Assembly: GCF_020906515.1 (NCBI RefSeq) | Contig: NC_085852.1 | Span: 930,001 to 994,000, forward strand | Source: Vanrija pseudolonga | Taxonomy: Eukaryota; Basidiomycota; Tremellomycetes; Trichosporonales; Trichosporonaceae | DNA length: 64,000 nucleotides | Direction of reading: 5' to 3' | Part shown: piece after piece, positions 42,645 to 54,264 of the stretch | How positions within the stretch are numbered: position 1 is the first letter of the stretch | Layout of the letters: the number at the start of each line of letters is the position of its first letter | The notes under the pieces: model-generated | What the model saw: only the letters and a program-made list of their open reading frames with translations | Database searches by the model: none | What the model was told of the DNA's origin: nothing | Translations under genes and position numbers: made by a program

Positions 42645-43131
42645 GTCGTGGCGAGCAAGGCCAAGAAGTGATGATGTGCCCCCGGCGACGATATCGTCGT
42701 CGACGTCGCGGTGGTGGTGGTAGCAAAGGTGGAGGCTGCCGTGGCTTTCAGGGCGGGCTCGGCTCCATTCACGGGAATCGGCGAGGGCGGGAGGTGGGAG
42801 AGAGTGAGTGGACAAGTCGGACCACCACGATACATGCAGCACATAAATACACAAAGCATGCTGCAGCGCCGCGCGCCAAGGCGCGAAGTGCACGCTGCAC
42901 ACCTCGCACTGCACATTCTTGGCTCCACTTCGCCCTCGCGACCTGCGGTCGCTCTGGCTCGGCTCTCTCGCAGCAGGATAATACATCTCTCCTACTCTAC
43001 CAACGAGTGTCCTATGAGTCCAGAACCCCCGCCTCTACAATGGCATGGGGCTTTGTAACGGATGCGGTCTACAAAATGAGGAAAACGGAAAGATGGTCGC
43101 GCCGTCCAAGCACGGCAAGGCAACCCATCTT
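42645..43131. other. Intergenic, EAF7 promoter and UGD1 3' flank
   Basis: This 487-bp gap lies between two minus-strand genes. No gene is seen; on the minus strand the sequence just before the EAF7 ATG is CGT/CAC-rich. Confidence 0.55.
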
Positions 43132-44897
43132 TTAGTAACCATCGGCAGTGCCAATGGTGACGACGCGGAAGCCAATCTTCTGGAGCTTCTTGCGGTCGAG
43201 CATGAGGCGGCCGTCAAAGACAAAGGCGGGGCGGGGGCAGTTGGCGTAAATCTTCTCCCAGTCGAGCGTCTTGAACTCGTCCCACTCGGTGCAGACAACA
43301 ATGGCCTCGGCGCCCTTGCAGGCCTCCTCGGCAGACTGCTGGATCGAGACGTGGGGCTTGATGGGCTCGGCGGGGATGGCTCCGTAGTCGGTAAGGTCGA
43401 GCCAGATCTGCTCCTCGGTAACCTGGGGGTCGTAGAGCGAGAGGCGAGCCTTCTCGTTGAGGAAGTGGTTGGCAATCGAGATGGAAGGCGACTCGCGAGT
43501 GTCACCAGTGTCCTTCTTGAAGGCCCAGCCGAGGATGGCAATCTTCTTGCCGGTGATGGTGTTGAACAGGGTGTCAACAACCTTGCGGGCGAAGCGGCTC
43601 TTCTGGTGCTCGTTCATCTCAACAACGGCCTTCCAGTACTTGGCAACCTCGGGGAGGTGGAGCGACTCGGAAAGGTAGACAAGGTTGAGAATGTCCTTCT
43701 GGAAGCACGAGCCACCAAAGCCGACCGAAGCCTTGAGGAACTTGGGGCCGACACGCGAGTCCTTGCCGACGGCAAAGGCAACCTCGTCAATGTTGGCGCC
43801 AGTAGCCTCGCAGATGGCCGAGAGGGCGTTGATCGACGAGATACGCTGAGCAAGCATGGCGTTGGCGGCGAGCTTGGAGAGCTCCGACGACCAGAGGCCG
43901 ACAGTGAGGATACGCTCACGGGGGACCCAGTTGGCGTAGACCTCGGAGAGGGCGGCGCAAGCGTCGAGACCCGACTGGGTCTGGAGCGAACCGATAAGGA
44001 CACGGTCGGGGGCGAAGAGGTCGGCAATGGCGGTGCCCTCGGCAAGGAACTCGGGGTTGGAGAGGATGTCAAAGGTGCAGCCGGGCTTCGAGTTGGCCTC
44101 GAGGATGGTGCGCATGGACCTGGGGGGATTGATTAGCTCCTGTAACACGCGCGTAGTGGCTGACGCCCGCCCAACTACGGCCTGACTCACTCGGCAGTCT
44201 TGCAGGGGACGGTCGACTTCTCGACGACAATCTTGGAGGTGGTCGAGACCTCGGCAATGCGGCGGGTGGCAAGCTGGAGGTAGTTGAGGTCGGCGGCAAA
44301 GCCGGCTCCGATACCCGACTTCTTGGTGGGGGTGTTGACCGAGACGAAGATAAGGCTATGGAAAGGATTAGTAACTGCACTGTGTGCACAGACGCTACCA
44401 CTCACTCAGCCTCGGCGATGCCCTTGTCGACATCGGTCGAGAAGAAGAGGTTCTTGCCACGGGCGCCCTTGACAACCTCGTCGAGGCCAGGCTCGTAGAT
44501 GGGGAGGTTGTCAGAGTTCCAGGCGTCGACACGCTGCTTGTTCAGGTCGACAATGGTGACCTGGATGTGGGGGCACTTGGCGGCAATAACAGCACAGGTG
44601 GGGCCACCGACGTAACCGGCGCCAACTGAGGCGCATGTCAGTGATTGCTCGGGCCTCTGGGGATTCGCATGCAAAGTTGTAGAGGTAAGGATGGGGATGG
44701 TGGTGAGTTGTGATCATCGGCGCGGCTGGCCACGCTGGGTGGTGCTGCCGTCGCCGACGTGGAACGTGTGGGCGGGGGGCGCGGCGCGCGGCGCGGCGGC
44801 GCGTTGGCGCGTCATACGCCCTACAGCTCTTGTCGCTGTTACAACACGGCTGTCACTACTCACTGCAGCAAATCTTCTTGACCTGGATGGGGGCCAT
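43132..44897 (-). CDS. UGD1: UDP-glucose 6-dehydrogenase
   Basis: Exons 44897-44864, 44625-44406, 44355-44191 and 44119-43132 encode 468 residues. The enzyme oxidises UDP-glucose to UDP-glucuronate, precursor of UDP-xylose and, in Tremellomycetes, of glucuronoxylomannan capsule. The nucleotide loop [12 protein letters not shown] sits near residue 13, split from [11 protein letters not shown] by a 238-nt intron, the longest I placed in the window. The catalytic Cys is about C278 in [13 protein letters not shown]. Other family segments are [33 protein letters not shown] and [18 protein letters not shown]. The splice choice is supported by uninterrupted family sequence across all junctions. A capsule role is established for Cryptococcus Ugd1; extending it here is inference. 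Confidence 0.96.
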
Positions 44898-46275
44898 GTC
44901 GAAAGTCTAGTCTATGGAGTAGAAGGGGGTGAAGAAGAAGAAGAGGAAGGGTTGGAAAGATGAAGAGGGGGGGGGTGATTGTGGAAAAGTGTATTATTAT
45001 GGCGGGCCTGGTGTGCAGTCGCGTTGGAGGCTGAGTGGGGTGCCTGGGCTGGGGTGGGAGGGTGGATGGTCAGTCTTCCGTGCGTGCACTGCAGCAGCTG
45101 CGCGCAGCGGGCGAAGTAGGGCTTCGCTTGGTGCCATGGTACACTCTGCGCCGCCGACGCGCGCCGCGCGCCCCCGCCATCCCACCTACCCACCGCGCGC
45201 GACTACACTTTGAATCTAAGGGTATTTGGTCCCACGGGTAGATCAAAGTGAGCGCGGGCAGTCGCCCAAATGGGCCAGATGGGTGCAACCCGGTGCAACC
45301 TGCTTCCCAGAATGAGGCGCCCGCTGCCTCTTCTCACCTCAGGGAAAGCCGTCCAAGTGATTCAACTTTGTGTCAAAGAGAGAGGGTCGCGGGCGTCAGA
45401 GGATTGCCGGGGCGTAAGCCGGGGGCGTCCAAGTGGGCGTACAGGACGCTCCTGTAATTTTTTTTCAGCGGCTCTCGATAAAGGGGGTCATCTTTTTTCC
45501 CTCCCCTGACACGTGGGATTGCCCTGACGGGAGCGCGACCGTAGAGCGAGGCACGCCGCGACATGGACCTTCGTGCTGCTACCGATCAAACAAACACACA
45601 AAGCTTAGCACACTACCTAGCTTGAGCATCCCGCCGGGTCCGCCCGGCAGCGTCGCACTCACGCAGCACGCATGTGCGTGAACAGCCCAGCCGAGTCCGC
45701 CCGCAGGCAGCTTGCTTTGCCCGTTTCACGTTTCCGGACCGCCCTCGCCCTCACCGCACGCACGCCACTGCCGCCGGCCAGGGCCCGGGTTCTCTTCAGT
45801 GTGCCGCTACATACTTCTACCTGCCTGGCTACACCCGCGCCGATTAGAGTCGTGACGACGCAGAGCAAAACTATGGAACCGGTGGTCTCAGGGCGCGTGG
45901 ACGCCGGGAGCTGCTTCTGGCTCGACGGCGGTGTCTGCACGTCTGGTTGTGCCATGGATGGATCCCACGCGGCGAGGGGCAGCGCTGGCCCGCGAGCCAA
46001 GCCAGATCGCCCGACGCGTCGGACATGACGGGTTTGTGGCTTCGAGGCTGCTACGTGCCAACTGTCGTGCAGCACTAGCGCCACTCGTCAAGATCGCGCA
46101 GCGGCTCATCCAGTTGTTCTTGTTTGCCAGACCCCACGTGGAAATGACGTAAACGCCATCCCCACTTTCCCCACCCCATCGACTCACTCCACTTATCTTG
46201 GCGGGGTATCTGTTGTCCTCTGTCCAAATCTCACAGTCGACTCTGGCATTGATTGACATTGTCGCAACTCGCACC
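44898..46275. other. 1.38-kb divergent intergenic region, UGD1 / SYM1
   Basis: No supported gene is found. Notable are a run of eight T followed by CAG at about 45460-45470, a CACGTGGG box near 45511, a CCACGTGG box near 46134, and a direct repeat GGTGCAACC at about 45283 and 45293. The T-run plus CAG resembles a splice acceptor, so a non-coding exon or 5' untranslated intron is possible but unproven. Confidence 0.5.
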
Positions 46276-47256
46276 ATGCCAGGTGAGTGTGGGCGCTGGA
46301 ACGCGTGAACGACGCATCGCGCGACGCGACGCCACCCGGCCTCTGCGCCCACTCATACCCCCAGTCCCAGCAGCCGCGAGCCGCCTCACGGCGGTGTACA
46401 ACCGACACTTTGACACGCACCCGCTCCTAACACTGACCGCGACGAATGGGCTCCTGTCGTCCATCTCGGATTTGGTGGTGAGGCGCCATGTCCTCTCTCC
46501 TCACTAACGACCACAGGCACAAGGCCTCGGCATGGCGGTATGTCTGGCGCGGTGCAACGCCTCGCCACTCGCCACTCGCTGACGTCGCAGCTCGCAGAGA
46601 AGGACGACCGGCCGGCGTACGACCCCGCAAGGACGGCGCGCTTCGCAGTCTTTGGGCTCGGCATGGGCCCGGTCGTAGGTGAGTACCCCGCCAGCCACGT
46701 CCACGCCCACGCTACCCCGCACCGCCTTGCTCACGCCCGCGCCCCCGCCCAGGCCAGTGGCTCCGCTTCCTCGAGTTCTCGGTGCCCATGCGCGCGGGCC
46801 ACGCGGTGCAAGTGACGGTCAAGCGCGTCCTGCTCGACCAGTTTGTGTTCGCGCCCGTGGGAGTGAGTCTGGCCGCCTGGCCTTCGCCGCCGCTGACACC
46901 GCCTCAGCTCACGCTCTTCGTGGGCAGCATGGGCATCATGGAGGGCAAGAGCCGCGCGCACATCAAGCAAAAGTTTGACGACGTCTACTGGAGTGCGTAG
47001 CGGTTCTGGGGTGTATACTGACGCGCCCAGCCGCGCTCAAGGCAAACTGGAAGGTATGGCCTGCTATCCAGGCGGCCAACCTCGGCATCGTGCCGCTGCG
47101 GTACAGGCTGCCCTTCCAGCAGACGTGCGGTATCTTGTGGAACACGTATCTCAGCCTCCTCAATGCCAAGTGGGTACTCACTATGGCGGCACTGCTGACC
47201 CCAGGCAAACGCAGGGAAAGGACGTCGCGCATGTACCCGCTGTGGCGGGGTCGTAG
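46276..47256 (+). CDS. SYM1: Mpv17/PMP22 family membrane protein (Sym1-like)
   Basis: Eight exons (46276-46282, 46365-46477, 46517-46537, 46591-46678, 46753-46862, 46908-46992, 47031-47169, 47205-47256) encode 204 residues. Sym1/Mpv17 proteins are four-helix membrane proteins, in yeast in the inner mitochondrial membrane. The start RLTAVYNRHFDTHPLLTLTATNGLL and GLGMGPVVGQWLRFLEFSVP match the family. The C-terminal signature is complete: ALKANWKVWPAIQAANLGIV, then PLRYRLPFQQTCGILWNTYL. The first exon is seven bases (ATG CCA G) and the third is 21 bases (AQGLGMA); both are needed to keep family sequence. Assignment to Sym1 itself rather than a peroxisomal paralogue is likely but not proven. Confidence 0.85.
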
Positions 47257-47490
47257 ACGACCCCAGCCAACACCCCCATAGACGCCACAGCCACTCACAT
47301 CATCTCATGTAGCACACCCATCAGTCCAATCACATCCGCCGTCGCCGCCACAACACCCCTCCCCCGCATTGTATACAGTAATGCATGTGGATTAGTCATG
47401 GAGGTAGCGTGTCGAAATGCCATAGTGTCCCGGACCGCCTACAGGTGCGCTCGTTACAGGCTGGCGCGTACTTGAACTTTAAATCGTAGT

Positions 47491-50400
47491 CTAGGCGTCG
47501 TTCTGCAATGTCAGCAACGAGCCTGGAGCAACGACAACACGAGGTGCACACACATCAGCGGGAATAGATTCTTGCGTAGTCTCCCCCTTCTCGGCAGGCG
47601 TCAGCGCCTTGGACTGTCTTTCGGCGGCGAGCGCCGCAAGCTCGGCCTGGAGCGCGGCGTGTGTCTCGGACGCCTTGGACGCCTGCGCGGCAAGCGCCTC
47701 GGCGTGCGCCTTGTTGAGAGCTTCCAGCTGGGCAGCGTGCTCCTTGTCGAGGGTTTCGAGCGTGTCCTTGAAGTCTTTTCGGTTACCCTCAATCACCTGG
47801 TTCATGCCCTCAAGCTCCTCTGTCCGAGCAAAGAGCGCCTCCTTGACCCGGCGCAACTCCTCGTTGGCCTTTGTAGGCGAGGGTGGAGGAGTCAGCTTCT
47901 TGATGGCGATGAGCTCCTTTTGCGTGTCGTCGAGCTGCGTCTTGAGCTGCGCCACAGTCTTCTCAGTGTCGTTCAACAACTTGTTCGAGGCGGTGAGCTC
48001 GGCGTTGGCGGCCTCACGGCCATCCTGGGCCTCCTCCAGCGAACGCAAGGCCTTGTCGTGGGCAGACTGCACAGCCAAGAGCTCAGCCGCGGCCGACTCC
48101 TTGGCCGAACCGACGGCCTTGGAGTGGGTAGCCTTCAGAGCCTCGAGCTCGGCAGCAGCGGCCTCCTTGGCCGACGCGGCAGCCTTGGAGTGGGTAGCGT
48201 TGACGGCCTCGAGCTCCTTGGCGTGGTCGGCAGCGGCCTTGTCAGCAGCTGCCTTGGTGGCAGCAGCGACGGCCGCGGCAAGGGCAGCCTCGTGCTTGGC
48301 AGTAAGCTCCTTGACCACGTCGGCGTGCGAAGCGGCCTGCTTGTCCGAAGCCGAAGCCTTCTCGGTAAGCTCCTTGGCGTGACCATCCTTGAGAGCCTGG
48401 ATCGCCTCCTCGTGAGTGCTCTGCAGCTGGTCGACGGCGTTGACGTGGGCGTCGGAGAGCTCGGCAGCGTGCGCCGACTTGATGGCCTGGATCTTCTCGT
48501 CGTGGGTAGTCTGGAGCTGGTCGACGGCGTTGACATGGGCCTCGCCCAGGGCCTTCTCGTGGGCCTGCTTGATGCCCTCGACCTCCTTGGCGTGGGCCTG
48601 CTTGAGCTCGTCAATGGCCTTGGTGTGGGTTGCAGTGAGCTCGGCAGAGGCAGCAGTGCTCGAGGCGGCGAGAGCATCGGCATGAGACTTGTTGAGCGCG
48701 TCAATCTCCTTGGCGTGCGAGGCCTTGAGCGCGTCGACCTCCTTGGCGTGGCCCTCCTTGAGCTTGATAGCCTCCGCAGCGTGCTCATTGCGAAGAGCCT
48801 CCAGCGCAGAGTTGTTCTTGGCTGTAGCAGCCTCCTGCGCGGCCTTGAGGGCAGCGGCGAGCGCAGCGTCGTGCTCGGCCTTTGCCGACTCGAGGCTCTT
48901 CTCAAGCGAGGTAATGACGCCCTGGAGCGACTGCTCCTTGGCGTCAGCGACCTGCTTGGCCTCCTCGAGCGAGTCCTTGGCCTTCTGCACGGCGGTGACC
49001 TTGGCCTGGAGATCATCACGCTCCTTCTCCGCAGCCTTGAGCGACGCACGCAGCTTGTCAGACTCGCCCTCGGCACCAGCAGAAGCGGACACCTTGGCAT
49101 TGGCCTCCTCGAGCTGGCGCTTGAGGTCGGTAATGCTCTCCTCGTGCGCAGTGGTCGAAGCGACAAGGTCGGCGTGGGCGGCAACGGCCTTGTCGTGGGC
49201 AGCCTTCAGCTCCTGCTTGGTTAGGCCTTGCTCTTGCTCTTCCTGCCCTTCTTCCTTCTTGCTCACCTTGAGCTCCTTGTCCTTTGCCTCAACCACACCC
49301 GCCGACTCTGCAATCGCCTTGGCATGGGCAGAGGCTTGCTCGGTATGGACACCGAGCTCACCCTGCAAGCCAGTGCGCTCCTTCTCCCATGCACCGACCT
49401 TGTCACCATGCGCCTTGCGCTCGGCCTCGAGCTCCTCGCGCAACTCGTCACGCTCAGTCTCCAGCTCCTTGACCTTGCCCTCAAGACCCTCCAGTCCACG
49501 GAAGCTCTTCTCGGCCTCCTCGGCGCCGTCGGCAATCTCAGCCTCGAGCTTATCCTTGAGAGAGGACAGCTTGTCAAGCTTGGTCTGGAGCGCGGCGCGC
49601 TCCTCGCTGGCCTTGGCCAGCGCAGCCTCAAACTCGGCGACCTTGGTGGCAAGCTCGGCCTGGACACCAGCCAGAGTCACCTCGACCGTAGAGTGCGCGG
49701 CCTTGGCCTCGGACAGCTCGGCGCGGACAGTACGCACTTCCTCCTCGAAGCGGTCGCGCGCGGCAGCGAGCTCCTTTACCTGCGACTCGTGCTCGGTAGC
49801 GAGGGCGTCGCGAGCATCACGAGCCTCGTTGGCCTCGCGCTCGCGCTCAGCCGTCAAGTCGGCGAGCTTGGTCTGCACCTGTTCCCGTGACGAGTGGGCC
49901 TCGGCAAACTTGGACTCGAGGTCCGCAACCCTGAGCCGTAAGCGCATATCAGCCTACACTACCCACCTGGGCTGGATCTCATCGCGCTCCTTGGTCAGGT
50001 CGGCAATCTGCCCTTCGAGGAGGACCTTGGCCTCGCCATGGGCCTTGTCGGCCTCCTCGGTGGCAGAGACAATCTTGGCCTCGAGGGCAGTCTTCTCCTC
50101 CTCAAAGCGCTTGGTGAGCTCGTCGATACGGGCCTGCACCTCGGCCTCGGCGGCGGCCTTGCGCGCGGCAGCGGTGCCAGCAGCTGGGGCAGAAGCCGAA
50201 ACGACACTCGGACGGGTACGGCTGATGGATGAAATGCTCGAGGATGTCGGCTTGTGCAGCGAGCCCGTGCGTGGCGTCGCCGTGGTCGAAGCGGACAGGC
50301 TAGGACGAGCAGCCTTGGGTGTCGCCTTGACTTCGGGCTTGGCCGTGAGGGTAGTAGTGCGGGTCGACGAGACAGTGCTAGTGGCCGCCGAGCTTGGTGT

Positions 50401-51258
50401 GCCCTGGCTGACAATGGTGGACGCCGACGCAGGGGGAGTGATGGTCGAACGTGCCTTTGTTGGGGCAGCACCCACGGTGGACCGTGCGGTCGGAACCGCA
50501 GGCTTGGTGAGCGCGGGGCGCACCCGTGTGGTGGTCGTGGTGCCAACTGTCGAGGCGGGGCCAGTGCTCGAGCGCGCCTTGGGCACAGTCGTGGAAGTTG
50601 TCGAGGCGCCCGTGGCCGAAGCGACAAGCGGACGTGGGCGTGCGATGGGAGAGTCGGGTCCCGTCGAGGCCGAGGACGCCGTCTTTGGGCGGGGAGGGTG
50701 CGATGCCAGAGTCGGGTGAGCCGCCACACCTGCCGTGCGCGCCGCCGAGGCAGCCGTCGGCGCCGTTAGGGGCTTGCGGTTGGCGAGCGACGGGCGGGGA
50801 GCGGCAACGGGCTTGGTCGGGGCCTTGCGCGGCGAGGCGACGACCTTGCTCTTCGGCGAGCCTGTACCCGTCAACATCTGCGATGGTGTGATCGACCCAC
50901 CGCCAAACACGCCGCTCTTGAGGACCTTCTTGACGCCCCCTTCCTTGCGCACGGCGGGTCCGTTCTCCTTGTCCTCTCCGCGGTCCTTGGCCGCTGCGGC
51001 GTCCTTGCGCGGGGTGGGCTTGTCTCCCGCGCCGGCCGAGTCGTCGGTGGCGGGAACGGCCGTGTGGGCGTCGGCTTCGTCGTCGTCGTCAGCCTCGTCC
51101 TCGCCGTCGTGGTCATGGTCATGGTCGTGGTCGTGGGCGTTGTCGTCGATAACCACGTCTGACGATGCAGAGAGGGGCTCGTGCGAATCGTCGAGGGCGA
51201 GGGCCACTGCGGCAGCGACCTCGTCCGATGGTGGGGGTGCCGTGTCTACCAGGGACAT
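47491..51258 (-). CDS. Large coiled-coil protein of unknown function (1243 aa)
   Basis: Exons 51258-49967 and 49930-47491 encode 1243 residues. The N-terminus is acidic with a (HD)n run (AHDHDHDHDHD, about 42-52) and a KEN-like DKENGP. Residues 80-380 are basic Ser/Thr/Pro/Ala-rich, like microtubule-associated regions. From about residue 380 to the end the sequence is one long Ala/Glu/Lys/His coiled coil with internal repeats (AHVNAVDQLQTTHDEKIQAI then AHVNAVDQLQSTHEEAIQAL, period about 31; THSKAxxSAKExAAAEL, period about 22). I do not recognise the orthologue; a cytoskeletal or polarity scaffold is only a guess. Two 51-nt stretches (49266-49216 and 47553-47503) look like introns but are multiples of three and stop-free, so the protein may be 17 or 34 residues shorter. 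Confidence 0.8.
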
Positions 51259-52138
51259 GATTGTGTCTGGGATGGACGATGTTTGTCCCGAGGAGTTGTC
51301 GTGATGACCGACGTGGCTGAGAGTGTGCGGGTGTGCTGTGTGGGCGTTGATACGTGGAGAGGGAGTGTGTCAAAGGGAGGTGAGATGGTCGCTACAAAGG
51401 TCGAGCCAGAGTCGAGTTGTCGCACAGTCCTGTTGGCGGCGGCGGCGAGTGGACAGCCAGCCAGGCAGGTCGAATGAATCCACTCCCGTCCTCGACGCGG
51501 CAGACTTGGACAAGTCTGACCCTTTTCAGGCACCACCCAGCAGCATACGCTCAAACCCCACCCCCACCCACACTTTCTATGGTCGTTCGACGCGCCCGGC
51601 CAACACGCACACGCGCTCCCCATTCAGGACAACTTGCAGACCCACGACGCGCCTGCCAACAACAACCAATGCAGCACGGGAACCAAACTATACTCTGCAT
51701 CCAAAACGGGATGCAACGCTCCATCGCCCCAAAACGTATCGCTACGCTACGACAAACGTTACACCTCGGACCATGCACACGGCGGGAGAGACCAAGCTAG
51801 CAAAGTAGTAGGCATGAGTGAGGGCGAGCCGGGCGTCGAGGCGGCACGGCGCGGCGGCAGCGGCGCTTCAGGGCTGAGGTTGAGGGGCCAGGCGGTAGTA
51901 TCATCCTTGGCTTGACCCAAGACGGCAGGGGGTGACGGGCTGGTGACGGGTCGGGCCAAACGGGTGGGCTCAATCTCGCGGGTGCAGTCGTCTGCACTGC
52001 ACTGCAGTCTGCAGCATGGCAATTTCATGTCTATCTGGGGCAGGAACGCATAGACCGGGGCACAACGAAAACAGAACGAGGCGGAGAGTGGCAGGTGGCA
52101 TTTGGGCAATCATCACAAGAGTTACTCCACCCCCTCCC
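51259..52138. other. Intergenic, promoter of the coiled-coil gene
   Basis: This 880-bp gap lies between two minus-strand genes. No gene is seen. A CTGCA-rich repeat lies at about 51985-52015. The sequence just upstream of 51258 is TG-rich on the + strand (CA-rich as transcribed). Confidence 0.55.
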
Positions 52139-53611
52139 TCACTCCGCAACCTTCTCGTCACTCTCGGACCTTGCGACAGTGTCACTAGCCTTGTCCTCGT
52201 CATCGTCACCCCCCAGCGCTGTAAGGCTCGTGCCATGCGACGTCTCCGTCACCCGCGTGAAGCTCACCCACGCCAACCCCGGCACGGCGAGGACAAACAG
52301 CGCGAGGTTGATGGCGCACGCGCCAACGAGCGAAAAGTTCTTGGCCGAGACGACGAACCCAAACGTGGCGCCGACCGAGCCGATAGAGTTGAGGAAGGCA
52401 GCGAGGAACGCGCCCTCGTTCGCGTTGTTGGTCAGGCTGCCCGCGAGCCAGTACACGAAGATGGTGACGAGCGGGTCGGATATGCCCCAGAGCACAAACA
52501 CAAAACACCCGAGGCCAAAGTCGTGCTGCGCCCAGTCGAGCGTGGGCCGCTTGCGGTCGTAGTGCACCTGCACTGCCTGTCCGAGGATCCACGACGTGCC
52601 GACCAGTACGAGGATGACGCCGAAGCCCACTTTTGCGCGCGTCGGCCGCCGCAGCCCGCGGTAGTCGAGGAACTGGCCAAACAAGAACGCGGCGACGAAC
52701 CCAGTGAGGTAAAACAGCGCCGAGTTGAGCGCGCGCGCCCGCACGGTAAAGTACGCAAAGTTGAACTGCCACTGGTAGGACAGGAACCACTGGTAGTAGA
52801 GCAGCAGGGGGACGAGCGCGAGGATGGTCGGGCTGCGGACGATGGCCCAGAACGCGCGGAGCAGCGTCGCGAGCTTGTAGTCTTTGAACTGCACGCGCCG
52901 GCCGTCAGTCCGCTGGACCCGCTTCGCGGAGGGCAGGGCCAACGCGAACGGCAGCCCGATGCACATGATCGTGATCAGCACAATGTACGTCGTGCGGCTG
53001 ACCGAGCCGCGGTAGTCGCGGTGGACGTTGAGCGCGAGGGATATGATGCCGCCGATCGACGCGCCGAGGTTCTGGAGCATAAACTTGAGGGATGCTGCGG
53101 CGCGTGAGCTGGGCAACGTGCACACCCGCCGACTCACTCGCAAACCCCTTGCGGTGCTCCTCGTTGTACCCGATAAAAATCGCCCCGCTGGCGACCCACA
53201 GGAAGCACGCGGACAGGCCGCACGTCACTGCGCCGAAGAGGAGGAGCCAGTCGGCGTGGAAGCGGTCGACGACGTAGAAGCCGGCCGCGTAGGGTGCGTA
53301 CCCGAGTGTGCCGATCTGGTCGGGCATTCAGCAACAGTTCCAGGCTGCCACGCCGCACCCACCACAAGAGTCCACTTCGGCGTGAGCTTGTTACACACGA
53401 CCCCGACGACGAGGCTCCCGACGGCAATGACGCCAAACACGATCGCGTTGGCCGCGTTGCTCACCCCCGGACTCGCGCCGCCGCCGGCGCCCATGCCGTT
53501 CAGGGCGCCAAAGATGCCGGGGCAGGTGAAGGCCGTCGCGGCGACCATGAGCGCCGCGAAGGGCGTTGAGCGGTGCCACACCACTGGGGGGTGCTTGGCG
53601 GGCGCTGACAT
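52139..53611 (-). CDS. UNC93-like major facilitator superfamily protein
   Basis: Exons 53611-53363, 53315-53138 and 53094-52139 encode 460 residues. The sequence has about eleven hydrophobic segments and matches fungal UNC93-like (DUF895) proteins: STPFAALMVAATAFTCPGIF, GALNGMG, ANAIVFGVIAVGSLVVGVVC, IGTLGYAPYAAGFYV, SGAIFIGYNEEHRKGFASTS and KFMLQNLGASIGGIISLALN. The tail is acidic and Ser-rich. Fungal members are little studied; transport substrate and location are unknown. It is divergent from a FAD monooxygenase over 653 bp, which may mean co-regulation in a small catabolic unit, but nothing in the sequence proves that. Confidence 0.88.
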
Positions 53612-54264
53612 TGTGTGTGGCGGGCTGTGTGGCCGTGGCGGCGCCAACGCCGCCGCGCTTTATCTCGTCGTCTGGACTCCGGACTAGAGCCAGGCTCGTC
53701 GCTGCGAAAGAGCGATACATGGCGTCGTTGTCCACACCGATGTTGCCACGCCGCGGGAAGACCGCATACCCCGCCTCGGAATCGCGATAACGGCGCCGCC
53801 GCAGCCGAACATGGCTGAACGCGGCTGAACGATGGCTCCGCGACTAGGCTAAAGTTAGCGCGGAACACACGTCGCGCACGTCGGCGGGGGCTAGAATGTC
53901 GACACGGCGCGACACAAGGCAAGATGTGCACGCCTTGCACGGGCGATGCCGAGGTCGGCCGGCTTGCAGGTCGCGCAGTCGAGATGACATGTCGAGCACG
54001 TCATGTACGTCGTGGTCTAGCACACCTGCACCCCCGATACTTATCCGCCTGCTGACCAACGGTTCCCGTCGTCCATGCATGCCTCCGCGCGCCTTCTCGC
54101 AATCATCTGCGGTGATTGCGTGTGGCTGTGCGAGCAGACCAGACTGCGCGACTGCGTTGTCCGAAGAGACGAGGGAGATAGACGATGGAACCGACCGGCC
54201 TCGTGGTGTCTGACCGCCACAAAAGCCGTCGCCGTCGTCGTCGACCCACCACCTACACCCCAAC
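53612..54264. promoter_or_regulatory. Divergent promoter of UNC93-like and monooxygenase genes
   Basis: This 653-bp divergent region has no gene. It has a direct repeat GGCTGAACG near 53812-53830, an inverted repeat CAAGGC-N11-GCCTTG near 53920-53943, and clustered CACGTC/ACGTGC sequences. None is a known operator to me. Confidence 0.4.

Noticed and set aside
45455-45475. A T-run followed by CAG suggesting a spliced exon in the UGD1/SYM1 intergenic region
   Set aside because: No matching donor with a coding frame could be found on either side; it may belong to an untranslated exon, but there is no sequence support.
53612-54264. GATA-site enrichment in the UNC93-like/monooxygenase promoter
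   Set aside because: About three HGATAR matches in 653 bp is close to the chance expectation of roughly two.
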